The notes beneath the pieces are model-generated. The model was not told where the DNA came from and made no database searches. It worked only from the letters and a program-made list of their open reading frames with translations. 64,000 bases of DNA from DASRFR01 sp035651455 (GTDB taxonomy: Bacteria > Acidobacteriota > Terriglobia > Terriglobales > Acidobacteriaceae): positions 186,001 to 250,000 of the forward strand of contig DASRFR010000029.1 in the NCBI GenBank assembly GCA_035651455.1, written 5' to 3'. Positions 18,858 to 27,509 of this stretch are shown here, piece by piece. Numbering within the stretch: position 1 is the stretch's first letter; each line of letters begins with the position of its first letter. A program made the position numbers and the translations under genes.

Positions 18858-20234
18858 TTATCGCGATGGACGACCGCTCTTCCATGTTTCCAGCGCTCGC
18901 TCCAGTTTCACACCCCGCGATGCCTTGAGCAGTACCACGTCACCGTCCCGCGTCTCGCGAGCCAGCCACTCACCCGCTTTTTCTGGCGTGGCGATGAATT
19001 CAGCTTTGACGCCCGCCTCAGACGCTGCCTCGACCATGAACTTTGCCAACCCGCGCACTCCGATTAAAGCATCGATCTTCATCCCCGCGAGATGACGCCC
19101 GCAGTCGCGGTGCAATTGTTCACCAGACTCGCCTAACTCCAGCATTTCGCCCGCGACCACGATCCGTCGCTTGCCGGGCATACTGGCCAGCGCGTCCACC
19201 ATCGCATCGAGTGCTTTCGGATTGGAATTGTAGCAATCGTTGATCACGGTGATGTTGCCCAACTGGAGAACCTGCCCCCGCTTGTCGGCGGCCGCGAGCG
19301 TGCTCAGTGCCTTGGCTGTTTCTGACGGCGTCAATCCATGCTGCAGTCCAACGACTACGGCTGCCAGCGCATTAGAGACGTTGTGAGCGCCGACGAGCGG
19401 AAGGGTGGTGCGCTCACGGCAGCCCTCCACCACCAGGTCGAACTCCGATCCCAATGGTCCTCTGGACTGAATGTTTTCTGCCCTCACGTCGGCAGTGGAT
19501 TTCAGTCCGTACATGACCACTCGCCCTCGAAAATCACGACCGAACTGTGATACGTAGGCATCGTCGGCATTCAGCACCGCCGTTCCACCCGCCGGCAAGC
19601 CGGCAATGAGTTCGTATTTCGCGCGTGCAATGTCGGCGATGCTCTTAAAGAATTCCAAGTGTACCGGTGCGACCGATGTCACGACGCCCGTCTGGGGTTG
19701 CGCGATCTTCGCCAGTGCCGCAATCTCCCCGGCGCGCGACATCCCCATCTCGATCACCGCGATTTCCTGCTCTGGCTGGAGTTTCAGAAGCATCAAGGGC
19801 AATCCAAAGTGATTGTTGAAATTGCCTTCCGATTTCAGCACTCGATAACGGGACGCGAGCACGTGCGCGATTGCTTCCTTGGTCGTAGTCTTGCCCACCG
19901 AGCCGGTGACGCCGATCAGCGGCTTTCCCCACATTCTGCGAACCGCAGTCGCGAGATTCTGCAACCCAGACAGCGTGTCGTCCACCGCAATGAGTTTCTT
20001 CAGCCTTGGGAACCGACTCACCTGATCTCTACGGACAACGGCCGCGATGGCCTGATTCTGCAGAGCCTGTGCGACGAAATCATGCCCGTCCAGCCGCTCG
20101 CCTTTAACGGCGAAAAAGAGCTCGCCCGGCAGGAGCGTACGGGTGTCGATTGAGTAGCCCTCGGCTACGGCATTGCGATCGAACTCCCCGCTGCCCCCCA
20201 TGAACTCTGCAATGCGAGAAAGCGGCAGCCTCAT
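18858..20234 (-). CDS. murF: MurF, UDP-MurNAc-tripeptide:D-alanyl-D-alanine ligase
   Basis: A cytoplasmic Mur ligase of 458 residues that adds D-Ala-D-Ala to the tripeptide precursor. It shows the N-terminal substrate domain (SIDTRTLLPGELFFAVKGER), the ATP loop GVTGSVGKTTTKEAIAHVL, the GNFNNHFGLPL segment specific to MurF, the central DYNSNP-like NDCYNSNPKALDAM, and the C-terminal GEMLELGESGEQLH. The start overlaps the murE stop by 4 bases, indicating translational coupling. Confidence 0.96.
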   Translation of the reverse strand: MRLPLSRIAEFMGGSGEFDRNAVAEGYSIDTRTLLPGELFFAVKGERLDGHDFVAQALQNQAIAAVVRRDQVSRFPRLKKLIAVDDTLSGLQNLATAVRRMWGKPLIGVTGSVGKTTTKEAIAHVLASRYRVLKSEGNFNNHFGLPLMLLKLQPEQEIAVIEMGMSRAGEIAALAKIAQPQTGVVTSVAPVHLEFFKSIADIARAKYELIAGLPAGGTAVLNADDAYVSQFGRDFRGRVVMYGLKSTADVRAENIQSRGPLGSEFDLVVEGCRERTTLPLVGAHNVSNALAAVVVGLQHGLTPSETAKALSTLAAADKRGQVLQLGNITVINDCYNSNPKALDAMVDALASMPGKRRIVVAGEMLELGESGEQLHRDCGRHLAGMKIDALIGVRGLAKFMVEAASEAGVKAEFIATPEKAGEWLARETRDGDVVLLKASRGVKLERALETWKSGRPSR

Positions 20235-21757
20235 GCTTGAGACCCGGTTGAGCTGGTATTCGCCGATTCGCAGTCGTAACCCGCTTCGCTCAGCACCTCT
20301 CGCGCAACCTCGACGTCGTCGAAGGAAATCGTCCCCTGGCGGCTCACTTGCACCTTCTCATGTCCTTTTCCGGCGATCAGGACAATGTCACCTGGCCCTG
20401 CTTCGCGGACGCTGAGCGCAATCGCTGCGCGGCGGTCGGGCTCGGTTTTGTACTTGGTGCCTGACCGCTGTAAGCCAACCAGCGCGTCGTTGATGATGGC
20501 CAGCGCATCTTCGCTGCGTGGATTGTCGGAGGTCAATATCACGAAATCGCTGCCCCGGCCCGCGGCATCGCCCATCAGTGGGCGCTTGGCCCGATCGCGA
20601 TCACCACCGCATCCGAACACTGTAATCACGCGCCCTTTTTGTCCGGCTTGTGCAACAAACTCGCGGGCCAGCGAAGTCAAATTCCGCAGGGCGTCATCCG
20701 TATGCGCATAATCGACCACGACCGTGTACGGCTGTCCGCAGTCCACGCGCTCGAAGCGCCCGGGCACCCGTGCCAGGTTTGCTATTCCATGGGCAATCGC
20801 TTCTGGCGTGCCGTCGCGGGCATAAGCTGCGGCTGAAGCAGCCAGGATGTTGTAGACGTTAACTTTTCCGATCAGGGGAGACCACAAGGGGATCACCCCC
20901 CCAGGTGTCGCCAAGTCGAAGCGAGTGCCGCGGGACGTGATCTTTACCTGCCTGGCATGGAAATCGCCGGCGACCAAGCCGTAGGTGAACACTCGGGAGC
21001 CGCGCTTGCGGCTGAACTCGGCAAGTTTGCATCCGTATTCGTCGTCTCGATTCAGGATTGCAACCCGCGAAGGTTCGGTCCCGCACCCTTCGAACAGAAC
21101 TCGCTTGGCAGCGAAGTATTCATCCATGGTGCGGTGGTAGTCGAGGTGGTCGCGCGTGAGATTCGTGAATACCGCCACATCAAACGGAATTCCGAATATG
21201 CGCTGCTGGGCTAACGCATGGGACGATACTTCCATCACGACTTCGGTCGCGCCATGTGCCAGGCCGTCCGCCAGGATCTGATTGATCTCCAGGCTCTCCG
21301 GCGTGGTGTGCGGCGCAGGTAGAACTTTGCCGGCCACATGATATTCAATGGTTCCTACCAATACAGTGTTGCGGCGGCCGACCTTGAAAATGGATTCGAT
21401 GAGAAATGCTGTCGTGCTTTTTCCGTTAGTTCCAGTAATTCCGGTAATAGACAGCTTTTCCGCGGGACGCTTGTAGAAATTGCCGCTGATGCGGGCCAGG
21501 GCTCTTCGTCCATGCGGGACCACGGCCCAGGCGATTCCCTCACGGGGCGCTTCTTCTGGGGAGTCAGTAACGACCGCCAGCGCTCCCGCCGCGATCGCGC
21601 GATCGATGAATTGATTGCCGTCGCTGCTCTCTCCTCGGATCGCGACAAACACATCGCCAGGCTGAATGCGGCGCGAGTCGTATTGCACGGCAGCGACACT
21701 GGGATTGCCGCTCTGGGACAGTATTTCCGCCCCCTTCAGGAGGTCTTCGAAAGTCAT
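20231..21757 (-). CDS. murE: MurE, UDP-MurNAc-L-Ala-D-Glu:meso-diaminopimelate ligase
   Basis: A cytoplasmic Mur ligase of 508 residues. It has the N-terminal domain with YDSRRIQPGDVFVAIRG, the P-loop GITGTNGKSTTAFLIESIF, HTTPESLEI, EVSSHALAQQRI (carbamylated Lys region follows) and NLTRDHLDYH. The specificity motif SDNPRSED is the DNPR form found in enzymes that add meso-diaminopimelate, not the form of L-Lys enzymes. The organism therefore probably has DAP-type peptidoglycan, as expected for a diderm. It sits between ftsI (68-base gap) and murF (4-base overlap). Confidence 0.96.
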   Translation of the reverse strand: MTFEDLLKGAEILSQSGNPSVAAVQYDSRRIQPGDVFVAIRGESSDGNQFIDRAIAAGALAVVTDSPEEAPREGIAWAVVPHGRRALARISGNFYKRPAEKLSITGITGTNGKSTTAFLIESIFKVGRRNTVLVGTIEYHVAGKVLPAPHTTPESLEINQILADGLAHGATEVVMEVSSHALAQQRIFGIPFDVAVFTNLTRDHLDYHRTMDEYFAAKRVLFEGCGTEPSRVAILNRDDEYGCKLAEFSRKRGSRVFTYGLVAGDFHARQVKITSRGTRFDLATPGGVIPLWSPLIGKVNVYNILAASAAAYARDGTPEAIAHGIANLARVPGRFERVDCGQPYTVVVDYAHTDDALRNLTSLAREFVAQAGQKGRVITVFGCGGDRDRAKRPLMGDAAGRGSDFVILTSDNPRSEDALAIINDALVGLQRSGTKYKTEPDRRAAIALSVREAGPGDIVLIAGKGHEKVQVSRQGTISFDDVEVAREVLSEAGYDCESANTSSTGSQA

Positions 21758-21825
21758 TGAATTTGCTTATTATTGCACGCTCTGGTGTGCAACACCCTGC
21801 AATGAGAGCCGGCTCGCGCGTTAAG

Positions 21826-24024
21826 TCAGCGCTCGAATCGCACCACGACTCGCGACCCGGCGGTGACATGCGTGCCCGGTGCTGGCGTCTGCTCGTGCCC
21901 CAGCCCATTGCCCACGATGTCCAGTTCCAGCCCGTTTTCCTCCGCGCTCTCAATCGCCGCGCGCACGCTTTTGCCCACGAATGAAGGGACCACAATGCCT
22001 CCCTGCTCCACATCGAGCACGACGGTCCCATTAACAGGCGGGGGCGGTTGAAGTGGGGCAGGCTTCGGAACTGCAGTCGCAACCTGGGCGACGCCGCCAG
22101 TGCGATTGTCTGTGGCTTGTGGCACGATCTCTCTCGTGTGCAGTGCGGCTGGGACTACTCCAGTCTCGCTCGATGAAAGCTGATTCCCCGGCGTGGTCAC
22201 CCGAGGTTCGCTGCTTGGCTCACTTGCGCTCGCCACTTCTGGCGGTTCTCCCAGGCGGTCGGGTGAACCCTCTTCCAGGTCCTGATCTTTAACCTTGCTG
22301 CGAGCCATCATGAGTTGCCGGCTGAGCGGTAATTCGACGTCAGGGGGCGTGTGCAGGTACTCAAGGACCTGCTGAGCGACGTTGTGAAACACGGGACCGC
22401 CAACCTCTCCACCGTGATGGGGCCCTACGGGAGAGTCAAGGATGACGACCACTGTGATGGCCGGATTGTTCACCGGCGCGAAGCCTGCGAAGGACGCGAT
22501 GTATTTGGTGCGCGAATACGTTCCGGTGGTGGGATCCACCTTTTGTGCTGTGCCCGACTTGCCGCCGGATGTGTAGCCTTCAAGAATCGCTTTCTTGCCG
22601 GTTCCGCGCAGCACTACGCCCTGCATCATCTGCTTCATTTCAGCCGCGGTCAGAGTGGAGAGGACTCGCCGGTCACCGCTCGGATGAAAAGCGATCATCT
22701 GCGGAGTTTTTTGCGGTTGGGTAGTGCCCGCCACAATGTGAGGCGTGAGCAGGACTCCATCGTTCGCAATGCTGGAGACCATGGCGGTCAATTGCAGGGG
22801 CGATACGCCAATTTCCTGTCCCATGGAGATGGCGCCGATTGAAACTTTCGACCACCGGTTCAGCGGCTTGGCAAGACCGCGCGTTTCGCCCGGTAAGTCG
22901 ATGCCGGTTTGTTGGCCGAATCCAAATAGCCGGATGTACTTGTAGAGACGCTCATCTCCCAGCCTCAGCCCAACTTTGATGGCGCCCACGTCGCTGGAGT
23001 GCGCAAGAATATCGGCGACCGACAATGCGCCGAAGGGCTTCCAATCGTGAATGCGGCGGCCATAGACCACGATCGATCCCATTTGGCAATCGAAAATTTC
23101 ATCTGGACGAGTCACCTTTTCGTCGAGAGCCGCCGAAAGGGTCACCAGTTTGAATGTCGAGCCGGGTTCGTACACGTCGCTCACGGCGTGGTTCTTCAGT
23201 TTCGGAGACGTAATCTCGCGGGAAATATTTGGATTGAAAGTGGGGCGGTTGGCGAGCGCCAGAATTTCGCCGGTACGCGGATTCTGCACGATCACGGTGC
23301 CGGCCTCGGCGTGACTCGATTCCATGGCGGACTGCAGTTCACGTTCAGCTATGTACTGAATATTCTCGTCGATCGTCAGGACAATGTTGTCGCCGGGTTC
23401 AGGCTGCTTCTCAATGCGGTTGAAGCCTTTTCTCCGGGCGTCCACTTGCACCAGCATCTCGCCGGGCTTGCCGCGAAGCTCCTCGTCGAACTCGCGTTCG
23501 ATACCGCTAAGGCCTTCGTCGTCCATCCCGACGTAACCCAGCACCTGCGCCGCCAGTTCACGTTTGGGATAGAAACGCTTCGACTCTTTCTCGAAGTAGA
23601 TTCCCTTGAGGTGCAGTTGATCGATGCGCTGCGCCGTTTCCGCATCGGCCTTGCGCGCTACCCAGCAGAAACTGTGGGACGCCTTGCAGCGCGCCAGGAG
23701 TTCGCGTGGATCTTCTTTCGTAATTCTTGCAATCAAAGAAATAGTCGAGCCGAGATCGGGGATCTCCGACGGAACCGCGAATGCGGAATCGACCTTCACC
23801 GACATCGCCAGTTCCCGTCCCGCTCGGTCGTAAATGATGCCGCGCTTCGGCGACACCTCTACTGTACGTTGCTGCTGGCGATGGGCGCGTTGTTCGAAAT
23901 CACCGTAGCGAAAAATTTGCAGGTAGACGAGCCGCAGGCAGATCATGCCACACCACAGCAGCAGCAGTCCGCCAAGAAGGTAGAGCCGGTAAGTCGCGGT
24001 GCTGCGGGGCGTGCTCAAGGCCAC
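21826..24024 (-). CDS. ftsI: FtsI/PBP2B-like class B penicillin-binding protein with C-terminal PASTA domain
   Basis: The septal transpeptidase that crosslinks peptidoglycan made by FtsW. It has 732 residues with a short cytoplasmic tail, one TM at about 12-32 and a PBP dimerisation domain (KRGIIYDRAGRELA). The transpeptidase domain carries the nucleophile motif GSTFK (YEPGSTFKLVTLSAAL), an SxN position that reads SSD (AHSSDVGAIKVG), and KSG in GGKSGTAQKVDP. A Pro/Ser-rich linker of about 90 residues leads to one PASTA domain at the C-terminus (VPSFVGKSVRAAIESAEENG). PASTA domains are typical of SpoVD/PBP2x and unusual in Proteobacterial FtsI. The SSD in place of SSN is tolerated in several class B PBPs. 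Confidence 0.94.
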   Translation of the reverse strand: MALSTPRSTATYRLYLLGGLLLLWCGMICLRLVYLQIFRYGDFEQRAHRQQQRTVEVSPKRGIIYDRAGRELAMSVKVDSAFAVPSEIPDLGSTISLIARITKEDPRELLARCKASHSFCWVARKADAETAQRIDQLHLKGIYFEKESKRFYPKRELAAQVLGYVGMDDEGLSGIEREFDEELRGKPGEMLVQVDARRKGFNRIEKQPEPGDNIVLTIDENIQYIAERELQSAMESSHAEAGTVIVQNPRTGEILALANRPTFNPNISREITSPKLKNHAVSDVYEPGSTFKLVTLSAALDEKVTRPDEIFDCQMGSIVVYGRRIHDWKPFGALSVADILAHSSDVGAIKVGLRLGDERLYKYIRLFGFGQQTGIDLPGETRGLAKPLNRWSKVSIGAISMGQEIGVSPLQLTAMVSSIANDGVLLTPHIVAGTTQPQKTPQMIAFHPSGDRRVLSTLTAAEMKQMMQGVVLRGTGKKAILEGYTSGGKSGTAQKVDPTTGTYSRTKYIASFAGFAPVNNPAITVVVILDSPVGPHHGGEVGGPVFHNVAQQVLEYLHTPPDVELPLSRQLMMARSKVKDQDLEEGSPDRLGEPPEVASASEPSSEPRVTTPGNQLSSSETGVVPAALHTREIVPQATDNRTGGVAQVATAVPKPAPLQPPPPVNGTVVLDVEQGGIVVPSFVGKSVRAAIESAEENGLELDIVGNGLGHEQTPAPGTHVTAGSRVVVRFER

Positions 24025-24171
24025 GATGGATACCTAGACAAATGCGGCGGCCCGCGCCATGGCGGCTGCCGCCAGAAATTGAAGCAATGTCTACACAGGG
24101 CCGCCGACAAAGCAGGCAGATGCTGCCGCGTGGGCGACAGTGTCACGCAAGACGCAGCCGGAGTGCGACTC

Positions 24172-24636
24172 TTACCTTGCCGAGATCACTGAAATGGACG
24201 CCACGCTGGCCATCACCGGCGTGCTCGAATCCGGCATCGAGCTGTCCATACGGATTACCTGTCCCGCTTGCGGCGACTGCAGACCAAGCTGGCGCGCCAG
24301 TTCGTCGATGCGCTGCGGATCGCGCAGCGAAGCTTCTTCCAGGCGCAAAGCGCGGTTAAGTTCGGCCATGCCATCGCGTTGTACTTTCAAGTCCGCAATC
24401 CTGTAGCCGTATTCCACCGCCTTGAAGTGTTGCCAGGCATAAGTCATCACCAGCAAAAACAGGCAGGCGAGTGCGATGCCGAACTGCTTCATCTCGCGAC
24501 TTCGCCGGGGGTCCTCCACCTTCACCAAGCGCGAATTGTCGATCGCTTTGCTGAAATACACTTCCGGTGTACCCATCCAGCACGATTGACGTTCGCTGGA
24601 CGGCATGACTTCCTGCATAGTCGCCGCTGCTGCCAT
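24172..24636 (-). CDS. ftsL: FtsL-like divisome membrane protein
   Basis: A small bitopic protein with a cytoplasmic N-terminus of about 50 residues, one TM (FGIALACLFLLVMTYAW) and a periplasmic coiled coil (YRIADLKVQRDGMAELNRAL) followed by RIDELARQLGL, the usual FtsL ending. FtsL pairs with FtsB and recruits FtsW and FtsI. Position directly before ftsI in the dcw cluster supports the call more than sequence, since FtsL is poorly conserved. The ATG at 24636 overlaps the TAA of the preceding small ORF (TAATG), which supports this start over an internal Met. The ORF is 154 codons, with a 147-base gap to ftsI. Confidence 0.85.
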   Translation of the reverse strand: MAAAATMQEVMPSSERQSCWMGTPEVYFSKAIDNSRLVKVEDPRRSREMKQFGIALACLFLLVMTYAWQHFKAVEYGYRIADLKVQRDGMAELNRALRLEEASLRDPQRIDELARQLGLQSPQAGQVIRMDSSMPDSSTPVMASVASISVISAR

Positions 24637-24794
24637 TACGCCACCCCGAGTAGGTTTTGATCCACGGTTCTCACTTCGTATTGCATCATCGCCGACCAGG
24701 CGGTAAGGTCCGCCGCTTCCCGCTCGATCCGAACGTGTTCTTCCGCTCTCTCCACCGTCTCCATCAGTCCTTCAATTAGGTTCCCTGTGTACAT
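24636..24794 (-). CDS. Small (52-aa) protein of unknown function between rsmH and ftsL
   Basis: A 52-residue soluble, acidic protein, mostly helical by composition (IEGLMETVERAEEHVRIERE). I do not recognise the family. The ATG at 24794 has GGAGG 8 bases upstream, and the stop codon overlaps the ftsL start as TAATG. Both features make real translation likely and suggest it is coupled to ftsL. It has no membrane segment or signal peptide. The 224-base gap to rsmH is the largest in this part of the cluster and could carry an internal promoter. Confidence 0.65.
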   Translation of the reverse strand: MYTGNLIEGLMETVERAEEHVRIEREAADLTAWSAMMQYEVRTVDQNLLGVA

Positions 24795-25018
24795 GGCGTT
24801 CGCCTCCGCCCACCCAGAACCCTCTCCGGGACGCACCGAGAGAATAGGTAGGTAAATTTTGTTTCGCCCTTGTGAGGTGCGATGCCGTCCCGGAAAATCT
24901 GTCCCGCTGCGCTACCACACGCGCGAGAACCCTGCTCTTCCGAACCAGGGAAACTCGTTCCCGGCACTCATTCACAGAACTTGTGCCGGGGCCCCAGCTG
25001 GTTTTCCGGGGCTAAACT

Positions 25019-25957
25019 TCAAACTCTTTCCGCTGCGCGTAATTTCGCGCTTCGTGACCGCGGATTGCGATCGATCTCTTCCTCTGTCGCCGTTACCGGT
25101 TTCCTGGTCAGCAGTTCGTAGTGGCCGCTCTTCACTCCCTCGCGAAGAGCATCTTTCACGATGCGGTCCTCCAGCGAGTGAAAGCTGATGACGACCAGCC
25201 GCCCGCCCGGTTTCAGCACCTGCGGGGCCGCATCGAGCAGCGCCCGCAGATCGTCCAGTTCACGGTTTACGAAGATTCGGAGAGCCTGAAAGGTGCGCGT
25301 CGCCGGATGAATACGCTCATGTTTCATTGGCCGGGCCGCGGCCAATACGACCCCCGCAAGATGTGCGGTAGATCTTATTGGCCGCGACCGGACAATGGCT
25401 CTGGCGATTCTCCGCGACCTCCTTTCCTCACCGAATTCGTAAATCACATTGGCGAGCTCGCGCTCGTCCATGTGATTTACCACTTGATCGGCGGTCAGTT
25501 CCGCTTGCGGGTTCATCCGCATGTCCAGCGGTCCTTCCGCCTGAAAGCTGAAGCCACGCGCCGCATCGTCCAACTGCAGGCTGCTTATCCCGATATCGGC
25601 CAGGATGCCGTCGGCTGAGCCGGCCGCCACCCGCGTTCCGATATCGGCAAACGAGCCGTGCAGCAGCGTGACGCTCGGCCAATTGCCCGCGCTTAGCTGC
25701 CCGCTGGCTATTGCTTTGCGTGCTTGTTCCAGCGCCGCGGAATCTTTATCGAGCCCAATCAAATGACCCGGTGCGCCGAGGCGTTTTGCGATTTCTAAGC
25801 TGTGCCCGCCAAGGCCCACCGTGGCGTCGATATAGGTCCCACCACGCCGGACGGCTAAAAAGTCGATCGCTTCTTTTAAAAGAACCGGAACATGGCCAAC
25901 TTTCCTTCGCCGACCATGCCCACCCCCCTCGGGGGTGTCTGTTAAACCCTCGTCCAC
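25019..25957 (-). CDS. rsmH: RsmH, 16S rRNA (cytosine-1402 N4) methyltransferase
   Basis: A SAM-dependent methyltransferase (formerly MraW) that modifies C1402 in the 16S rRNA decoding centre. It has 312 residues. Family motifs are HVPVLLKEAIDFL, the SAM-binding IDATVGLGGHSLEI, DGILADIGISSLQLD, PLDMRMNP, and near the end VISFHSLEDRIVK and RSRSAKLRAAER. The start is GTG at 25957, which shares its first G with the mraZ stop codon TAG, so the two genes are translationally coupled. RsmH is the standard second gene of dcw clusters. Confidence 0.97.
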   Translation of the reverse strand: MDEGLTDTPEGGGHGRRRKVGHVPVLLKEAIDFLAVRRGGTYIDATVGLGGHSLEIAKRLGAPGHLIGLDKDSAALEQARKAIASGQLSAGNWPSVTLLHGSFADIGTRVAAGSADGILADIGISSLQLDDAARGFSFQAEGPLDMRMNPQAELTADQVVNHMDERELANVIYEFGEERRSRRIARAIVRSRPIRSTAHLAGVVLAAARPMKHERIHPATRTFQALRIFVNRELDDLRALLDAAPQVLKPGGRLVVISFHSLEDRIVKDALREGVKSGHYELLTRKPVTATEEEIDRNPRSRSAKLRAAERV

Positions 25958-26397
25958 TAGATGCCCAGCTCGTCGAGCGTCTTTTCATCCTCAGGCGTGA
26001 ACGTTTGCTCTTCGATTTCTTTGCGGAACGCCTCCAGGTTGCGCACCGTCAGGAACGTCAGGTTGCCCAGCACTGCCACTTCGCCCTTGATCTGCGCCGA
26101 TTCGCGCAGCATCTGCGGCATCAGCAACCGCCCCTGGCCGTCCATCTCTACCTGCTGGCCCCAGTAATTCACTCGGTCCAGGAACTTCTTCTTGGTGGGA
26201 TTGAAGGTCGACAATCCCGCCAGCTTGTTCTCGATCTTCTCCCACTCTTCGAAGGGATATACCTGAGCAACCTTGCCATCCAGGCTGGTGATATAGAATT
26301 GCTGGCCGTATTTCTCGTCGATCACCCGCTTGAACTCGGCGGGGACTTTGAGGCGTCCTTTTTCGTCCACGCGTGTTGGGTGATTGCCGCGAAACAT
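25957..26397 (-). CDS. mraZ: MraZ, transcriptional regulator of the dcw operon
   Basis: A 146-residue DNA-binding protein made of two SpoVT/AbrB-like halves, each with the DxxxR signature: MFRGNHPTRVDEKGRLKVP at the N-terminus and VEMDGQGRLLMP in the second half. MraZ forms a ring-shaped oligomer and represses its own operon in E. coli by binding tandem GTGG-type repeats after the promoter. Exactly such repeats occur about 180 bases upstream here (26577-26600), so autoregulation is very likely. The ATG has only a weak ribosome binding site. It is the first gene of the cluster and overlaps rsmH by one base. Confidence 0.97.
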   Translation of the reverse strand: MFRGNHPTRVDEKGRLKVPAEFKRVIDEKYGQQFYITSLDGKVAQVYPFEEWEKIENKLAGLSTFNPTKKKFLDRVNYWGQQVEMDGQGRLLMPQMLRESAQIKGEVAVLGNLTFLTVRNLEAFRKEIEEQTFTPEDEKTLDELGI

Positions 26398-26576
26398 GTG
26401 CCGTGCCCGTTATGGGGTGCCGAAATCTAAAGGCTGCTACCAGAGCAGCGAGGGAGGTAAAAGCAGTCGCAATGCGGGTCGCTTCTGTCTCGTTAGGGCT
26501 GTTTTTCGGGGTGTCAGTTTCAAATCCCACTGGCGCCTCTCGTCACATCACCGCTGCCCACGATCACGACTCTTTA

Positions 26577-26600
26577 CCACTTTCGACCACTTTTGACCAC
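26577..26600 (-). promoter_or_regulatory. MraZ operator: three direct GTGG boxes at 10-bp spacing
   Basis: On the minus strand GTGG occurs at 26600-26597, 26590-26587 and 26580-26577, giving three units (GTGGTCAAAA, GTGGTCGAAA, GTGGTAAAGA) with an exact 10-bp period. This is the known MraZ operator design, with sites on one face of the helix. The boxes begin immediately after the -10 element, so a bound MraZ ring would block initiation. Confidence 0.9.
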
Positions 26601-26628
26601 ATATTACGCCTAAGTGGTTGCTTGTCAA
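26601..26628 (-). promoter_or_regulatory. Sigma-70-type promoter of the dcw cluster
   Basis: Minus strand: -35 TTGACA at 26628-26623, a 16-base spacer, and -10 TAATAT at 26606-26601. The -35 is a perfect consensus and the -10 is close to TATAAT. Transcription should start near 26594, within the first GTGG boxes, leaving an untranslated leader of about 195 bases before mraZ. Confidence 0.85.
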
Positions 26629-26873
26629 CAGCAAAGTTTCAGGTTGAGACAAGCCACCGGGACTCAAAGGAGAAAACGCGAGAACTTGTGGTTTACTCTC
26701 GGGGTGACCACAAGGGCTAGGGTTTAGTGCGGTGGTTCCGCAACCCGGCATGCTTGCACTTTTTGACTTGCGTTCCAGATTCCGTAGAAATATGTGTGGA
26801 AAACGCCGGGCTTAGGTTTGTGTTAGACGCCGTTCCGACAGATCTCCCGGTTCGTGACCTCTGAACCGTATCC
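26629..26873. other. Intergenic region between the dcw promoter and the SRPBCC gene
   Basis: No gene is supported here. The stretch must contain the promoter of the divergent SRPBCC gene, but I find no convincing -35/-10 pair on the plus strand. Confidence 0.4.
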
Positions 26874-27392
26874 ATGATTTTCCAAACCAGCCATTGGATC
26901 CCGTTGCCGCTGGAAAGAGTCTTCCTTTTCTTTGCCGATCCGGCAAACTTGCCAAGGATCATGCCTCCGTGGATGGACTTGAAGCTCGAGCAGGTGAAGA
27001 TAGAACCGGCGGTTGGCATGGCACAAACGTCTGGTCAGCCAATGGGCGTCGCGACGATTGCTGGTGCAGGCTCCGAACTGTCGGCGTCTTACCGCGTGAT
27101 CCCAGGCCTCCCCTTCCGCATTGGATGGGTTGCGGTGATCACAGCTTTCGCGAGGAACCAGCATTTCGAAGATGTTCAGGCAAAGGGTCCCTTTAAGAGC
27201 TGGCATCATCGGCATGAATTTGGGTTCGAGGTTCGCAATGGTATCGCGGGCACGGTAATCGGGGACACGGTGAACTACGAAGTTGGCTTCGGTCCTCTCG
27301 GCAAACTTATAGACGCTCTCTTGATCTCGACACAACTCAAACGCACCTTCAAGTACCGCAAGCAGGCCATCGCCAGGCTGCTCACACCCTAG
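26874..27392 (+). CDS. SRPBCC-fold ligand-binding protein
   Basis: A 172-residue single-domain protein of the SRPBCC (START/Bet v1-like) superfamily. The pattern IPLPLERVFLFFADPANLPRI and the following PPWMDLKLEQ near the start, and a C-terminal helix (GKLIDALLISTQLKRTFKYR), match the family of 'cyclase/dehydrase-like' SRPBCC proteins. These bind hydrophobic ligands; the specific ligand is unknown. It is divergent from mraZ and stands alone, followed by a hairpin at 27407-27433. Confidence 0.85.
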   Translation: MIFQTSHWIPLPLERVFLFFADPANLPRIMPPWMDLKLEQVKIEPAVGMAQTSGQPMGVATIAGAGSELSASYRVIPGLPFRIGWVAVITAFARNQHFEDVQAKGPFKSWHHRHEFGFEVRNGIAGTVIGDTVNYEVGFGPLGKLIDALLISTQLKRTFKYRKQAIARLLTP

Positions 27393-27406
27393 GAGCATCC
27401 CTGGCT

Positions 27407-27433
27407 GGCGGTCGTAGAAGAAAAAAGACCGCC
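27407..27433. repeat. Perfect 7-bp inverted repeat after the SRPBCC gene
   Basis: GGCGGTC (27407-27413) and GACCGCC (27427-27433) flank a purine-rich 13-base loop. It could act as a transcript-end hairpin for the SRPBCC gene, but there is no T run after it on the plus strand, so it is not a standard intrinsic terminator. Confidence 0.5.
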
Positions 27434-27509
27434 TGCAACCCAGCTTAGGTGTACACTTCCCCAAACTTCTCGGGGTTGAGCACGTCCAACTTCTCAGCGG
27501 AGGCGCGTC

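Noticed and set aside
22999..24192. A 397-codon plus-strand frame opposite ftsI
   Set aside because: The penicillin-binding protein on the minus strand has all active-site motifs.
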